Of a stretch of DNA of 5,409 bases, positions 5,325 to 5,409 are shown one piece after another; position 1 is the stretch's first letter, and each line of letters starts with the position of its first letter. The notes below the pieces were generated by a model. The model was not told the origin of the DNA and did not search any database. It saw only the letters and a program-made list of their open reading frames with translations. The DNA lies in contig JAJXVC010000137.1 in assembly GCA_021782295.1 (NCBI GenBank), positions 1 through 5,409 of the forward strand. Reading direction: 5' to 3'. The position numbers and the translations under genes are program-made. This stretch comes from a bacterium (GTDB lineage: Bacteria > Eremiobacterota > Eremiobacteria > Baltobacterales > Baltobacteraceae).

Positions 5325-5409
5325 GTGGCTACCACACACCAAACCTCGCCGCCCTTCGAGCGCGCCGGGCTCTCCGACGAGCAACTCGTGGCGATGTTGC
5401 GCACGATGC
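5325..5409 (+). CDS. Start of a gene resembling a thiamine-diphosphate dehydrogenase E1 alpha subunit (runs off right edge)
   Basis: Twenty-eight codons are visible from GTG 5325, with AGG 7 nt upstream. After a short variable lead (VATTHQTSPPFERA), the residues GLSDEQLVAMLRTM (15-28) match the way E1 alpha subunits of pyruvate or branched-chain 2-oxoacid dehydrogenases begin: a 'L-S-D-E-x-L' helix cap followed by a helix ending in an R/T-M pair just before the usual 'R-x-F/x-D/E' segment. Such proteins decarboxylate a 2-oxoacid using thiamine diphosphate, together with an E1 beta partner. The catalytic and cofactor motifs lie beyond the edge, so the product is a guess from the first helix only. 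The frame is also open upstream, so the start is not certain. Confidence 0.5.
   Translation, partial: MATTHQTSPPFERAGLSDEQLVAMLRTM

Noticed and set aside
5225..5404. 60-residue N-terminal extension of the minus-strand gene 4436-5224, starting at 5404
   Set aside because: The extension is Arg/Pro/Gly-rich, would bury a clear signal peptide that begins at ATG 5224, and overlaps the probable plus-strand gene at 5325.

Overview
The window is GC-rich bacterial chromosome with dense, ordinary gene packing. Two secreted proteins with TonB-type C-terminal domains and clear Sec signal peptides point to a two-membrane (diderm) cell envelope. The style of the secreted proteins, especially the 309-residue one, recalls uncultured lineages such as Candidatus Eremiobacterota (WPS-2). 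That is an impression from memory and the window alone does not prove it. I see no mobile element, tRNA, rRNA or CRISPR array.

Left part (1-2300, minus strand). Three genes point left and probably form one transcription unit, in the order M20 peptidase-family amidohydrolase (1128-2300), DHH-family phosphoesterase (134-1021), and the start of an ABC-transporter ATPase (1-124, running off the left edge). The DHH stop and the ABC start are only 9 nt apart; the amidohydrolase and DHH genes are 106 nt apart. The amidohydrolase and DHH protein are metal-dependent hydrolases with intact active-site motifs. Nothing here shows what substrate they share, if any.

Middle (2301-3461). A 210-nt divergent spacer separates the amidohydrolase from a plus-strand gene (2511-3440) for a 309-residue protein of no assigned function. 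Its C-terminal half looks like a LolA/RseB-type beta-rich fold, but it has no visible signal peptide. It converges on the next gene pair. A perfect 8-bp stem (3427-3451) lies at the convergence point and carries the plus gene's stop codon in its loop.

Right part (3462-5409). Two minus-strand genes overlap by 4 nt (GTGA): 4436-5224, then 3462-4439. They encode exported paralogues with the same plan: signal peptide, beta-rich N-terminal domain, TonB-like C-terminal domain, and four cysteines at matching places. They lack the transmembrane anchor and proline-rich spacer of true TonB. They are the most interesting part of the window. A 100-nt GC-rich divergent spacer with an imperfect inverted repeat separates them from the first 28 codons of a plus-strand gene at the right edge. 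That fragment resembles the N-terminus of a thiamine-diphosphate-dependent dehydrogenase E1 alpha subunit.
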